Below, piece after piece: positions 28,714 to 38,283 of a stretch of 64,000 nucleotides of DNA. This DNA is from Nitrosococcus halophilus Nc 4. Its GTDB lineage: Bacteria > Pseudomonadota > Gammaproteobacteria > Nitrosococcales > Nitrosococcaceae. Positions within the stretch are counted from its first letter, which is position 1. Each line of letters begins with the position of its first letter. The stretch is from assembly GCF_000024725.1 (NCBI RefSeq), contig NC_013960.1:3272001-3336000 (forward strand), read 5' to 3'. The notes under the pieces were generated by a model, which was not told the origin of the DNA, did no database searches, and worked only from the letters and a program-made list of their open reading frames with translations. The translations under genes were made by a program, and so were the position numbers.

Positions 28714-29406
28714 TCAATATGAAACGGTAAGGGGGGTAACACGCACCACAGGGATGCTCGCTGACCCACTTGATATATGGAGATACGGTCGACAGGTCGA
28801 AAACATGAGTTGCCGCCCCCCCATCACCAGAAACAGGGCGCTACCCACGTCTACCGCACCAAGTCTACGATGGGACTCCCGTGACATTCGGTTGAATGCT
28901 GAAACCCGACTCAAGGTCCAACGGATACCACGCTCTCGAAGATACCCGTTCGCCTCATCCCAAAGTCGAGCAAAAACAAGGCTGGAGCGATAATCAGGCC
29001 GTACGTAGACATCAAAATCCCAGGCCACCTCCCCCAAGGGTTCTAAGACAAACCGACAACGAACTTCATCCTCATCGTAAGAATCTAAAATAAGCCATAA
29101 GTACCCCACCAAGGTATCATCATTAAAAGCGCCAAGACATACTGCACCCTGCTGGTAGCGATCCCGGATCGCTGCTTGGGGCCTTGGAAACGCTTTAACA
29201 ACCCCATCCTCTTCCGGCACCAAACGTACCTGAATTGAGCGACCACGATGGGGTGGAAGATTTGGTTTTTTACCTACCGGCTGCGCTACCAAGTAGTACT
29301 TGAAAAGGTCAGCCCCACGAAAATAGCGGGATAGAACTAGGTGGATGCCGTAAAGTAATGCGTTCCACCACCCTATCTCAGCCCCCAGTGCTATTAGCTT
29401 CCTCAT
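28714..29406 (-). CDS. GNAT-like acyltransferase
   Basis: The 230-residue protein resembles the GNAT fold: GAFNDDTLVGYLWLILDS (beta 4), WDFDVYVRPDYRSSLVFARLWDEA (acyl-CoA binding region) and FNRMSRESHRRLGAVDVGSALFL. It is probably cytoplasmic, with a hydrophobic N-terminal helix (about 12-28). In this locus it may acylate a sugar or a carrier-bound group. The match is to the fold; the substrate is unknown. It lies 24 bases upstream of the ACP gene. Confidence 0.7.
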   Translation of the reverse strand: MRKLIALGAEIGWWNALLYGIHLVLSRYFRGADLFKYYLVAQPVGKKPNLPPHRGRSIQVRLVPEEDGVVKAFPRPQAAIRDRYQQGAVCLGAFNDDTLVGYLWLILDSYDEDEVRCRFVLEPLGEVAWDFDVYVRPDYRSSLVFARLWDEANGYLRERGIRWTLSRVSAFNRMSRESHRRLGAVDVGSALFLVMGGRQLMFSTCRPYLHISSGSASIPVVRVTPLTVSY

Positions 29407-29474
29407 ACCAACGACCTGGTGACTCTCTCAGTTTTCTTCAAGTTAGGAAAAATCCTTAACAGAGCAACCCCCTT

Positions 29475-29876
29475 CTAGGTTAGGGCGCAAAGTGCGCATA
29501 GACGCGCCTCGGTAGCAGAAAGCAGCCAGCCATCCACCTGGATGATCCGCTCCTCAACAAAGTCCTGCTGATGGCAATGTTTCACCACCTCCGGCTTATC
29601 GCGCAATACTGCTGCCAATGAAGTGGAAGTCTCTTGTGCCTCCGGCATTGCAGCGAGAATACGCTCCACCAAAATGGCAATACTTTGTTCCTCAGGAACA
29701 GTCTGGAGATACTTCTTACCGATAAAAGCCGCACTATCCATGTCATCAAAAAAGCTTTGGAGGGCTATCGGCAGACCCTCGGTGGTGTCTACTTCCCTAG
29801 TGATTCCAAATATAGACAGACGCCATGTGCCCATGAGGGCAAGCGCGGCAACAAGAAAGCTTCGCCTTTTGATCAT
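29475..29876 (-). CDS. Small exported partner of the GMC oxidoreductase
   Basis: The 133-residue protein has a twin-arginine-like start (KRRSFLVAALAL) and a helical body. It overlaps the GMC oxidoreductase gene by four bases, the arrangement seen for the small gamma-type subunit of membrane-bound gluconate or sorbitol dehydrogenases. Similarity to gluconate 2-dehydrogenase subunit 3 is weak. If the analogy holds, it would carry the FAD subunit out through the Tat pathway. Confidence 0.55.
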   Translation of the reverse strand: MIKRRSFLVAALALMGTWRLSIFGITREVDTTEGLPIALQSFFDDMDSAAFIGKKYLQTVPEEQSIAILVERILAAMPEAQETSTSLAAVLRDKPEVVKHCHQQDFVEERIIQVDGWLLSATEARLCALCALT

Positions 29877-31447
29877 CCGACTTCTCCCCGTCTCATTAGG
29901 CCCTTGAGATGGTCAGCAAGTCGCACGGCCAACGCCACAATGGTCAGTGTTGGGTTTGAACAACCGCTAGTCGGGAACACCGAGCTACCCGCCACGTATA
30001 GATTAGCAATGCCATGCACACGACAATCTGGATCGACCACCCCCAGCTTGGGGTTCCGGTGCATGCGCGTGGTTCCCATATGATGGTTACCGCCCCCCAG
30101 TTCAGCAGGCCATGAAGCCACTTCTCCATCAAGCTCCACTCGCATGCGCCCTAAACCAGCCGCGCCAAAATCAAGGGCCACCAGTTCATGGGAACGTTGC
30201 AAGCTATGCTTGTCGATGGCACTCAGTTTCCAATCGAGCGCAACCCGGTTCTGGCCAAGGGCATCACGTTCATTGGAAAGCCTCACTCGGCTATCTGGGT
30301 TGGGAACCTGCTCAGAGCGATTATGGAGCACCAAGACCTGAGGGACAGCATTTTCCTGGCCCCTCAACCGACGATAGGCGTAGCCAGCAATCTCGTCAAA
30401 ATTTACCATCACCCGCTTTAGATTCCATAGGAAATGCTCAGGCATTTCCCCCCGTCCAAGGGACTCGACGATATGTTCAAATGCATCCAGACCTGGGATA
30501 GAGTAGGGTCTGAGAAAGGCCGAAAAATTGACCAAATTCTCCTGCCGAGCCACCTTCTCCGAAATAGTCACAGCTCCCCGTGCTCGCACTCCGTGCAGTT
30601 TCTGTGTTTCATAGAAATCAGTGACCACCCCATCGCGCACTGGCATCAACATTCCAGAGTAAAGGTGGGGGTGCTCCATAAAAAAACGGCCTACGAGATC
30701 ATACTCATTCCCCAACCCGGCTTTCCGCGTCCGATTTGAAAGCAGCAAAATGCGTGCATTCTCAATACCTCCGACAGCCAGCACAAACTGCTTGGCTGCT
30801 ACTTGAAAACGCTTCCCATCCAAACAAGCAACGCGAGCCCGAGCAACCCGATTTAGAGGATCCAAGGTCTCAAACTCCACCACATTGGCATGCAGGTATG
30901 TCGCTATATTGGGGGCCCCCTCGATCTCCTCTCGATATACCTGACCAAAGCGGGTGGGGGGACTGAATTGAAAAAGCGTGCTAACGGCCCGAGGTCCCTT
31001 AAAAGTCGGTGGGGGTGCGCCCGGAACTAGCCAGTCCCCCGGTTCGTAGGTATAGGGACCAAGCTGGCAAATGCGATGGGCGCGTTGGTAATAGGAATCC
31101 AGTTCCTCCCGTCCAAAGGGCCAACCGCTATAGGGAACCCAACTCCGTTTCTCAAAATCCATTGGATCCAACGGCCGGCAGGCCCCGACCCAATGGTTGG
31201 TACTGCCTCCGAAGTACCTCAAACGGGTGGAAGCCAGGGGATAGTAGCTTTGACCGATATTTTCCCCCTCATACAAGGCTTGAGTTTGGGCATCAAATTC
31301 CAACCCGCCACTCTCCAGCAGACACACGCGAAAGGGCTGGGAACGTAACTCCCGGGCTAGAGTAATGCCAGCCGCTCCTGCACCGACGATACAGATATCC
31401 GTCTCTACCAGATGATCCCTCGGAACGCTACGGGCATCGATGAGCAT
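29873..31447 (-). CDS. GMC-family FAD oxidoreductase
   Basis: The 524-residue protein has the FAD-binding GAGAAG (22-27) followed by ESGG, STRLRYFGGSTNHWVGACRPLD, and a C-terminal NHHMGTTRMHRNPKLGVVDPDC and NPTLTIVALAVRLADHLK. The C-terminal His/Asn pattern of the GMC active site is partly visible (NHHMGTTRM). It oxidises an alcohol or sugar hydroxyl, probably on a sugar of the exopolysaccharide or its lipid precursor. The small gene downstream could be its export partner. Confidence 0.88.
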   Translation of the reverse strand: MLIDARSVPRDHLVETDICIVGAGAAGITLARELRSQPFRVCLLESGGLEFDAQTQALYEGENIGQSYYPLASTRLRYFGGSTNHWVGACRPLDPMDFEKRSWVPYSGWPFGREELDSYYQRAHRICQLGPYTYEPGDWLVPGAPPPTFKGPRAVSTLFQFSPPTRFGQVYREEIEGAPNIATYLHANVVEFETLDPLNRVARARVACLDGKRFQVAAKQFVLAVGGIENARILLLSNRTRKAGLGNEYDLVGRFFMEHPHLYSGMLMPVRDGVVTDFYETQKLHGVRARGAVTISEKVARQENLVNFSAFLRPYSIPGLDAFEHIVESLGRGEMPEHFLWNLKRVMVNFDEIAGYAYRRLRGQENAVPQVLVLHNRSEQVPNPDSRVRLSNERDALGQNRVALDWKLSAIDKHSLQRSHELVALDFGAAGLGRMRVELDGEVASWPAELGGGNHHMGTTRMHRNPKLGVVDPDCRVHGIANLYVAGSSVFPTSGCSNPTLTIVALAVRLADHLKGLMRRGEVG

Positions 31448-31478
31448 ATATTTACAATTCCCTATTCTAATTTATGTC

Positions 31479-32432
31479 CTACGCCGCCCCTCCACCGAAG
31501 CGGAAGAGAGCCCGAACCCGACGCCCAAGCCCGACCTTGTCCAGCAATGCGGCTCCTCGGGCCGTTATCCTGTCAAAGCCCATGTGAACGAGAATGAGCG
31601 CCACCATTCCTGGTGTCCGGCGCAAGAAGAACACATTGGCGCAAAGCTGGCTGCCAGTGGCGAAGAATTTTTTATGTTCACCGTATCCCTCGCTAAAGTC
31701 AAAAAGCCGATGTTGGCCCTCGCCGAAGAGGTGCTGAAAGACAAACCAGTGGAGGACGGTACCAGGGGAATAAGCAGAAAACGCTGGATCATAGCCTAGA
31801 TACTGGTAGAGCACTGTACCTTCCCGCACTGGACAATAGAGATACGAGATCGGCTGTTCGCCACAAAATAAAATAAAACCCCGAGCCTGATCCTGCTCCG
31901 CAAGCGTTAGCATCCCTGCTCTGAATATCTCTGTATCCGGCAAGCCCTGCCCCAAAAGCCGCTCTTGATAGGTTTTCTCAGAGACCTGACGCGCCAGGGC
32001 GTAGAACTCGGTAAGCTCATGGGGTGTTGTATACACGCGCCATTGCACTTCCCCACCCGACATCTTAGCGAATTTTCGCACTTTCCGGCGAATAGTAGAG
32101 CGGGATTTTGATGAAAATTTGGCGCAATATTCCTCAAATTTCTGTCCAAGATCCACATAATAGCGCGGATATTGTGCCGGAATGTAACGAAGCCAACCGT
32201 CCACAAAACGTAATTGTGGTTGCCGACTATTGACGGGTAACGATCGCATTAGATAACCGTCGATCTCGGGCGGCAAACTCTCCCGAGGCGGCGCCGGAGA
32301 ATCAACCGGGCCACCAACTCTTCCAACCCCCCCCTCACTGACCTCAAGCCGCAAAGCCGGGGCCCATAAAACCCTTGCACTGACTTCGAACTTGAGGGGG
32401 ACCTGCAAGACCCGCGGGGAAGAAGCTATCAT
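31479..32432 (-). CDS. FemAB-like GNAT acyltransferase (Acetyltransf_6)
   Basis: The 317-residue protein has the double-GNAT fold of FemAB relatives: KFEEYCAKFSSKSRSTIRRK, TEFYALARQVSEKTYQERL, GYDPAFSAYSPGTVLHWFVFQ and FDFSEGYGEHKKFFA. Such proteins transfer acyl or aminoacyl groups to cell-envelope sugars. The stop of the deacetylase upstream overlaps its start by four bases, so they may modify the same residue in sequence (deacetylate, then re-acylate). Confidence 0.8.
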   Translation of the reverse strand: MIASSPRVLQVPLKFEVSARVLWAPALRLEVSEGGVGRVGGPVDSPAPPRESLPPEIDGYLMRSLPVNSRQPQLRFVDGWLRYIPAQYPRYYVDLGQKFEEYCAKFSSKSRSTIRRKVRKFAKMSGGEVQWRVYTTPHELTEFYALARQVSEKTYQERLLGQGLPDTEIFRAGMLTLAEQDQARGFILFCGEQPISYLYCPVREGTVLYQYLGYDPAFSAYSPGTVLHWFVFQHLFGEGQHRLFDFSEGYGEHKKFFATGSQLCANVFFLRRTPGMVALILVHMGFDRITARGAALLDKVGLGRRVRALFRFGGGAA

Positions 32433-33388
32433 GCCAAAACTCTTCGTGATGCCTGTTCTAGGACACGGAAAACCGTATAGGCAACATTCGACTGGATTGG
32501 TTGGGGTTCACCTGGAAATATTCTCGGCGCGAGTTCTAAAAAGCCTTGAGTCGGATACAAGTCGCGATGCCGTTCCAAAAATCGGCATAAGCGGCGGAAC
32601 CTTTGCACCACTATCGGATCAGGCCTCGTGCGGGTCCGATCCAAAAGCTCAAAGCCATGGGAAACCATGACGAATGACTCCCACCCAGACTGCTCCGCGG
32701 CAACCAGCGCCTTTGTCAGCTCGCCGTAGGATGCCGCCGCAAGTTGCGCGGGACGGAAATGCCCCGGCCAATCTTCAAAGGCGCTTACGGGATACTCATA
32801 TACCCCCTCAACCTGGACCGCTTGCCACAATTTACCCCCCTTTTCGATCCCGCTGGTCTCTCCCCGCACGCAAGGATTGTAACTCGTATCCATGGCAACA
32901 CCGTTAGCGGCAAGCGCCTGTAGCGTCTCGGCATTGAAACCGTAGCCGCCGGCACGAAAAGCCTTGACCTGAGGTGCGCCCGCCGCACGCAAATGACTGA
33001 GTCCCCACTGGATTAACCTGCTCTGCTCGTCCAGGGAGAAACTACGCATCAAATGACCCCGACGCTTCGGAAACAATGGCTGCTCGAGCTTATCGACCCA
33101 CTCGGGATGAAGGTGAAGGTGTACCTCATGACCTGCTCCCTGAATAAGCCCGACAATCTCCGTGAGCGGTTGTATACCAAACCGGAGCGCAAATAACGCC
33201 TCGATAAAAAATGCACCTCGAAGTCCATGATCGTTGAGGATTTGAAGGGTCATGGGGAGACCATAATCGCCCCGCCCCGTCGGACCATAGATATAGCGGC
33301 GGAAAGCTCCGGGGAAACGCTCATCCAGCCGATCCCACCCCTCTGGCCAAATTTCAACATCGACGGTGAAAAAAACGTTCAACGGCAT
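32429..33388 (-). CDS. Polysaccharide deacetylase
   Basis: The 319-residue protein has a NodB-like domain: FFTVDVEIW (metal Asp region), GAFFIEALFALRFG, and HEVHLHLHPEW with metal His residues; a later FRAGGYGFNAETLQAL matches motif 3. It is probably cytoplasmic and acts on an N-acetylated sugar. It lies directly upstream of the FemAB-like gene with coupled translation. It is one of three deacetylase genes in the locus. Confidence 0.85.
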   Translation of the reverse strand: MPLNVFFTVDVEIWPEGWDRLDERFPGAFRRYIYGPTGRGDYGLPMTLQILNDHGLRGAFFIEALFALRFGIQPLTEIVGLIQGAGHEVHLHLHPEWVDKLEQPLFPKRRGHLMRSFSLDEQSRLIQWGLSHLRAAGAPQVKAFRAGGYGFNAETLQALAANGVAMDTSYNPCVRGETSGIEKGGKLWQAVQVEGVYEYPVSAFEDWPGHFRPAQLAAASYGELTKALVAAEQSGWESFVMVSHGFELLDRTRTRPDPIVVQRFRRLCRFLERHRDLYPTQGFLELAPRIFPGEPQPIQSNVAYTVFRVLEQASRRVLA

Positions 33389-33427
33389 TTCCTAGAACGC
33401 TCAACTCTTCTAAGATTACGGGATAAC

Positions 33428-35248
33428 TCAATGTCCATGGGCTTGGAGCCAAAGCTCCAGCATCATCAGTATCCATACTAATTCCCCATAATAGGCAGCA
33501 TGCCCGGTTCGGTGAAGATCGATAGCCCGCTCAAGAAACCCGGGGCGGAAATAGGGTCGCTTTTTGAGGCAGAGCAGACTTTCATAGGCAAGCTCCCGGA
33601 GCGGGGCGTGTTCCGCCATCCACACGCCAAATGGTAATCCAAAACCATGCTTATGTTTCATGATGGTCTCCTGGGGAAGGAAATCGCGCATGGCTTCCTT
33701 ATAGAAGTGGCGAAGACGCCGCCCCTTGAGTTTGAGCGCCGACGGTACCCGGCAGGAAAATTCAAGAAGTGGATCATCGAGCAGCGGATACACAACATCC
33801 ACCCCTGCAAGCGCACACATTCGTCCAACCTTGCGCAGATCATTGTCCGCAAGGGTCTGCTGCCAATCAAGATACATCATCCGATTGAGCGCCGAAGCAT
33901 TTTGGGGCCTCGTATATCGCTCCCGTTGCAGGAGCAAGGGCTCTTCCGGCGCTAAGGCGGCTAAAAAATCTGCCTGAAACATTTCTTGGGCACCTTCCCG
34001 CTGAAGGAAGTTGTAAGCCTCCAAGCGATCCGGCAGTGGCGTCATCGCCTGGCGCACATAGCTTTGCGCTTTCCGGACGACACCGACGGTCTCTGGCAGA
34101 CGGAACAAAAGAGGCTCCAATAATCCCCTCCGCAGAAGGAGGGGCATTACACCGTAATACTCGAAAACCTGCTGTTTGGCGTAGCGGGCGTTGCCCGCAA
34201 AGATTTCATCGCCCCCATCCCCTGCAAGCAGACGCTCCACACCATCATTAGCGGCAAGCTTGGCACAGTAGTAAACGCCCACCGCCGAGGAATTGCCAAA
34301 AGGCTCGTCATAAACCCGGGCAATCTCGGGCACTATGGCACAGACATCTTCAGGTGTGACATAGTATTCATGTTGCTTGGTGCCGAAATGTCGGGATACG
34401 GTGCGAGCATAACCCATCTCGTCATACCCGGTCGCCGTAAAGCCAATGGAGTAGGTATTGGCGTTGCCCGGCTGCAATCTGGCAAGCATGCCTGCCAGGG
34501 TCGAGCTATCCAGGCCACCACTCAAAAAGGCGCCGGCTATCCGCCCCTTGCTAAGGCGTTCAACCGATTCCAGAATAAGGGTGCGCATCTGTTCGCCTAA
34601 TACATCGAGATTGGCACTATTGGTTTCATCAAAAGGGGGTTCCCAATAGCTTCCCATGTGGATTTGATTGCCGTCATATTCTACATAATGGCCCCCCGGC
34701 AGCTTGTGCAGACTTGAGTAAATAGTGCCGGGACTCGGAACCATATGGGCGTAGACATAATTGTAAATGGCCTGGGACGAGAGCGAGCAATCAATGCCCG
34801 GATGAGCCCGTACGCAATCGGCGCTTGAGCCCAAAACAAATCCACCACCAGCCGCCGCATAGTAGAGGGGTTCCTGCCCGACGCGGTCCACCGCCGCAAA
34901 TACTCGGCCCGAACGGCCCTCCAGTACGGCCATGGCAAAGGCACCATGAAGGTATTGCAAAAGCCCCGTACCGTGGCGCCGATAGGCTTCACCAAGCGCA
35001 TCACCTTCTCCTTGCTCCCGGGCAATGCGTTCAAGCTCGGAATCCGACCACCAAGGCTGCCCCGTGATTGCAACCACTAGCCCTTCGGGAAGCAGGGCTA
35101 ACCTTTGTTCGGACGCCGCACAGGCAGCCCGCTCAATCAAGGCTGTGCATAATTTCCCCGAATGCCGAAAGCCCTTGCTCATCTCGCGGAGCAACTTCTC
35201 ATCACTTAGCTCTTTAGGGAAATTGGATAACCCACAAAGGCCCATCAT
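33428..35248 (-). CDS. Asparagine-synthase-like amidotransferase, degenerate glutaminase domain
   Basis: The 606-residue protein has a C-terminal AsnB synthetase domain with the ATP-binding AGAFLSGGLDSSTLAG and DGGDEIFAGNARY. The N-terminal class II amidotransferase domain is altered: the start reads MMGLCG, so Cys is residue 5 and not the usual residue 2, and the NGE glutamine site reads TGQ in AITGQPWW. This suggests it does not use glutamine and that it may form an amide or similar bond using ATP. Contrast with the intact XrtA amidotransferase at 52923-54890. Confidence 0.82.
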   Translation of the reverse strand: MMGLCGLSNFPKELSDEKLLREMSKGFRHSGKLCTALIERAACAASEQRLALLPEGLVVAITGQPWWSDSELERIAREQGEGDALGEAYRRHGTGLLQYLHGAFAMAVLEGRSGRVFAAVDRVGQEPLYYAAAGGGFVLGSSADCVRAHPGIDCSLSSQAIYNYVYAHMVPSPGTIYSSLHKLPGGHYVEYDGNQIHMGSYWEPPFDETNSANLDVLGEQMRTLILESVERLSKGRIAGAFLSGGLDSSTLAGMLARLQPGNANTYSIGFTATGYDEMGYARTVSRHFGTKQHEYYVTPEDVCAIVPEIARVYDEPFGNSSAVGVYYCAKLAANDGVERLLAGDGGDEIFAGNARYAKQQVFEYYGVMPLLLRRGLLEPLLFRLPETVGVVRKAQSYVRQAMTPLPDRLEAYNFLQREGAQEMFQADFLAALAPEEPLLLQRERYTRPQNASALNRMMYLDWQQTLADNDLRKVGRMCALAGVDVVYPLLDDPLLEFSCRVPSALKLKGRRLRHFYKEAMRDFLPQETIMKHKHGFGLPFGVWMAEHAPLRELAYESLLCLKKRPYFRPGFLERAIDLHRTGHAAYYGELVWILMMLELWLQAHGH

Positions 35249-35459
35249 ATTTAAACACTATCCCATTATTTTAATCAGCTTACTTTCGTCCCGAAGAGCT
35301 TATCAGCAGAATAGGGCAAAACTCATAGGCCAATAATATGGCCTAGCGCGCCCTTGCTCTGAAAAACGATAAATTCAACAAAATTAAAGAAATGCTGGAA
35401 AAGATCTTGATGCAAAAAATACGATATTCTTATAGTTGATGCTTATCCCTACCGGCCTG

Positions 35460-36116
35460 CTAAGGCCAATGCCCCACTTTTTCCAATAGCTTTTTCAGAC
35501 CTGGCAAGGGATACCCCAGCTCATAGGCGGTGGTAGCGTATTTTTTAGCGAGTTCATATTTTTTAAGATCATAATAGAGCAACCCCAAATTATAATTCAG
35601 CTCCGAAGAACGAGGGATTAACTCCAATCCGGTCTTATATTGCTCTAGAGCCTGCTCCAGCTTACCGCCCTTATGGAGGTGGATGCCATACAACATTCTC
35701 ACAACGCCATCTTCAGGGCGAAAACGGATAGCGCGAACAAAATAGCACTCTGCCGACCGGCGCCACCGCCATCCTGCCTTCTGGGGCAACCTCCCCCCGT
35801 TCCGGCGCTCGAACTGGGACACCGCATACAGCGCCTCATGGTAATTGGGAAAATGCAGAAGCGTGTAGTCCAAGTTCTCCATGATGTACATGGGATGTCC
35901 ATCAAACCGGCGAATCTGAGGACGAAAATGATGATCGGCCACAAGTTTCAAATGACGCCGCGCGGCAGGATGGGGATCCAGGTAATCGTCCTGGCGATCC
36001 TGGTGCCGCGCCGTCTCGGGTAACAAGCTACCACATCGATCCTGAGCCTGTACCGCCATGGGAACCATTGCAGCTAATACCAGGGAAAAAAAACCGTACT
36101 CCAGCCAGCATCGCAT
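35460..36116 (-). CDS. Secreted TPR protein
   Basis: The 218-residue protein begins at ATG 36116, which has GGAGG upstream (an earlier in-frame start at 36209 lacks one). It has a signal peptide (about 1-24, ending VQAQ), a Cys-containing mature N-terminus, and tetratricopeptide repeats in the C-terminal half (ALEQYKTGLELIPRSSELNYNLG and AKKYATTAYELGYP). It is probably periplasmic, as a protein scaffold, perhaps for assembly or export of the polysaccharide. No specific partner can be named. Confidence 0.75.
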   Translation of the reverse strand: MRCWLEYGFFSLVLAAMVPMAVQAQDRCGSLLPETARHQDRQDDYLDPHPAARRHLKLVADHHFRPQIRRFDGHPMYIMENLDYTLLHFPNYHEALYAVSQFERRNGGRLPQKAGWRWRRSAECYFVRAIRFRPEDGVVRMLYGIHLHKGGKLEQALEQYKTGLELIPRSSELNYNLGLLYYDLKKYELAKKYATTAYELGYPLPGLKKLLEKVGHWP

Positions 36117-36307
36117 ACCAACCTCCGCCTCACCATCAGACTCCAAATTATTATCCCGCTCTTCTGGTAGCCTCAGCAAACGCTTATTTAACCTTAGCCT
36201 AGCAACCACTCCCTCAGAAGATTCTTTTGACTTTCGCGGATATTTTGCTCGCTATCCCAACAAGCACCAAACCGCCTTAATCCACTATGGATTCTCGGCT
36301 CGCTTTC

Positions 36308-38170
36308 TCAATGCGGTAATACCGACCCCCTCACTTCAATAAAATTGCAAGCAAAAGAATCCCCCTTAACCTCTCGTCCTAATCCCCCCTTCTCATCCGG
36401 CTTGAACTTTAGTTCATCAAGAACCTGTTTAGCTGGAGCGTTGCGGTCTGTTTGGCAAAAATTAACCCACAAACGCTGCACATCACCCTTAGAATACTGC
36501 TTGGCCAAGAAGTCAAAAAGTGCTTGCTCAATAAACTTCCCCTGGACCCGACAAGACAGCATAAAATCTTCAATCTCGATAGTTTCAGCGTCTTGCCGTA
36601 CGATACAAAAACCTACCGTACCATAGGAACCAAATTTATCCTGGCATTTAAGCACCCATTTGTCGCGTTCAGCATCACCGAGGATGAGCTGAATTTGATT
36701 CCGGTCGTATTTGCGGCCAGAAAAATTGAGTTGATTCGTGCGCTGAACGAGTTCGGTGATACGCTCAAAGCTCTCTGATGCATAGGGTTGAATATCGAGT
36801 GAAATTCCACAGGAGCGCAAAAAATCAATGTAATCACCACTAAACCCTTCTGCAGCCTGATGACGCATGATATTTTCTTGGTAAAGTTTCCGGCGCCTCC
36901 CTGCCTCCCCACTGGAGCTACCCTGAAACCGAGGCTCCTTGACAAGTTCAGTCACTTGACTCACATGGTGGCATGCCACCTGGGGCAGTGCTTGGCCTAC
37001 TTCTTTTAACTCAAATTCGCTGTCATCAATAAAAACACAAGCATCCAGGCCAATATTTAAATCTTTGGCAATTTGGGCTATGTTTTGCGATTTGGGAAGC
37101 CAGTTGATTTTGGGATAGAGAAAGAACTCTGTCAAACCTAATTCCTGAAGCTTTGACCAAGCGTGATCATGGGCATTTTTACTGGCAATAGACAATAAAA
37201 TACCCCGCTTATCCAACATCTCAATTAGATCTTTCATTCCCGGACGTAGAACAACTTCCTCCCTCTCCAAGAGCACACCATCCCACAAAGTATTATCGAG
37301 ATCGAAAATCATGCATTTCGCATTCGGCTTAATAGCCTTAGGGTTCTCTTTGACCTCCCCCACCCCTGCCCTAGACTTAGACGATAAGGTTACGAAATCC
37401 AAAGAAAGAAAGACCAGCCGTGCACCTTTATCCGCCTCCGGGAGCAAAGCAATATTAAAAGCAAGCCCACTCTCAATAATGCTCTTAAAAGCAGTGGCCG
37501 GAATAAGCTTGTGGAAAAATCCAGAATCAATTGTCAGCTTGTCGACAAAGGGATGCGGCAATTGCTCTAAAGGAACCCCCATCGGCACCCTGCTTCGATC
37601 AATCGACATCACAAGCTGGAGCGACAAGGGTTCGGGGGTAGGATTGTAAATCTCCACCAGGAAACCATCCGGCTGCACCTTCATCTGTCCTTTTCGAAGT
37701 TGCTGCACAAAACGCTCCATTAATGCATAGGTGGCATAATTCCAGCGAATGTTACCTGTCATCTTGCCCAGTAGCCGGCCTACTGTATTTGTGATCAGCG
37801 AAAACGCGGTGGTGGCCTGCTCAAGGATCCGTACCTGCCAAACGGGCATCATCCGCACGTTACCTCGGGTTTCAATCTTACCCCACCTTTTAAAAACCAC
37901 CTCTGCGCCAAAGCCATGCAAAGACGGGAAATTACGGTTGCGGTAAAGCCCATATTCAAAGCGACGGCAGCGTTTATCAGGACGGGCCTCATAGAGATCA
38001 CAGCTGGAAAAGCAGGCTGGAGCAGCGCATTCAATGCAATGCTCCCCCCACATCAGAAAAGAAATTTTCTGAATCCCAGTCGCTGACATATGCGCTGTCT
38101 CAGGCCTAGCAGGCGGTTTTGAGTGCCGATGGGCTTCATACTTGTCGAACTCAAACATCCTCGTCTCCAA
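36308..38170 (-). CDS. FkbH-like HAD-IIIC protein with unusual Cys-rich N-terminal domain
   Basis: The 620-residue protein has three parts. The N-terminus (about 36-70) holds Cys45, Cys48, Cys53, Cys57 and Cys68 in the spacing C-x2-C-x4-C-x3-C, followed by a domain of unknown kind (to about 270). The HAD-IIIC domain (about 284-430) has FDLDNTLWDG, with Asp290 and Asp292. A C-terminal GNAT-like part follows (about 480-610). FkbH proteins load a glyceryl unit on an acyl carrier protein; an ACP is present downstream. The start could be 38170 or the ATG at 38158. Confidence 0.8.
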   Translation of the reverse strand: METRMFEFDKYEAHRHSKPPARPETAHMSATGIQKISFLMWGEHCIECAAPACFSSCDLYEARPDKRCRRFEYGLYRNRNFPSLHGFGAEVVFKRWGKIETRGNVRMMPVWQVRILEQATTAFSLITNTVGRLLGKMTGNIRWNYATYALMERFVQQLRKGQMKVQPDGFLVEIYNPTPEPLSLQLVMSIDRSRVPMGVPLEQLPHPFVDKLTIDSGFFHKLIPATAFKSIIESGLAFNIALLPEADKGARLVFLSLDFVTLSSKSRAGVGEVKENPKAIKPNAKCMIFDLDNTLWDGVLLEREEVVLRPGMKDLIEMLDKRGILLSIASKNAHDHAWSKLQELGLTEFFLYPKINWLPKSQNIAQIAKDLNIGLDACVFIDDSEFELKEVGQALPQVACHHVSQVTELVKEPRFQGSSSGEAGRRRKLYQENIMRHQAAEGFSGDYIDFLRSCGISLDIQPYASESFERITELVQRTNQLNFSGRKYDRNQIQLILGDAERDKWVLKCQDKFGSYGTVGFCIVRQDAETIEIEDFMLSCRVQGKFIEQALFDFLAKQYSKGDVQRLWVNFCQTDRNAPAKQVLDELKFKPDEKGGLGREVKGDSFACNFIEVRGSVLPH

Positions 38171-38283
38171 TACCCAAGATTTTACCTAACCGCTTTACAG
38201 GTAAACGTTTTCCGATGTTTTAGCGATGGCACTGAAGCTCCTCTTATGATTCCCAGCATCTTATGCACCTAACTGCCAATTCC

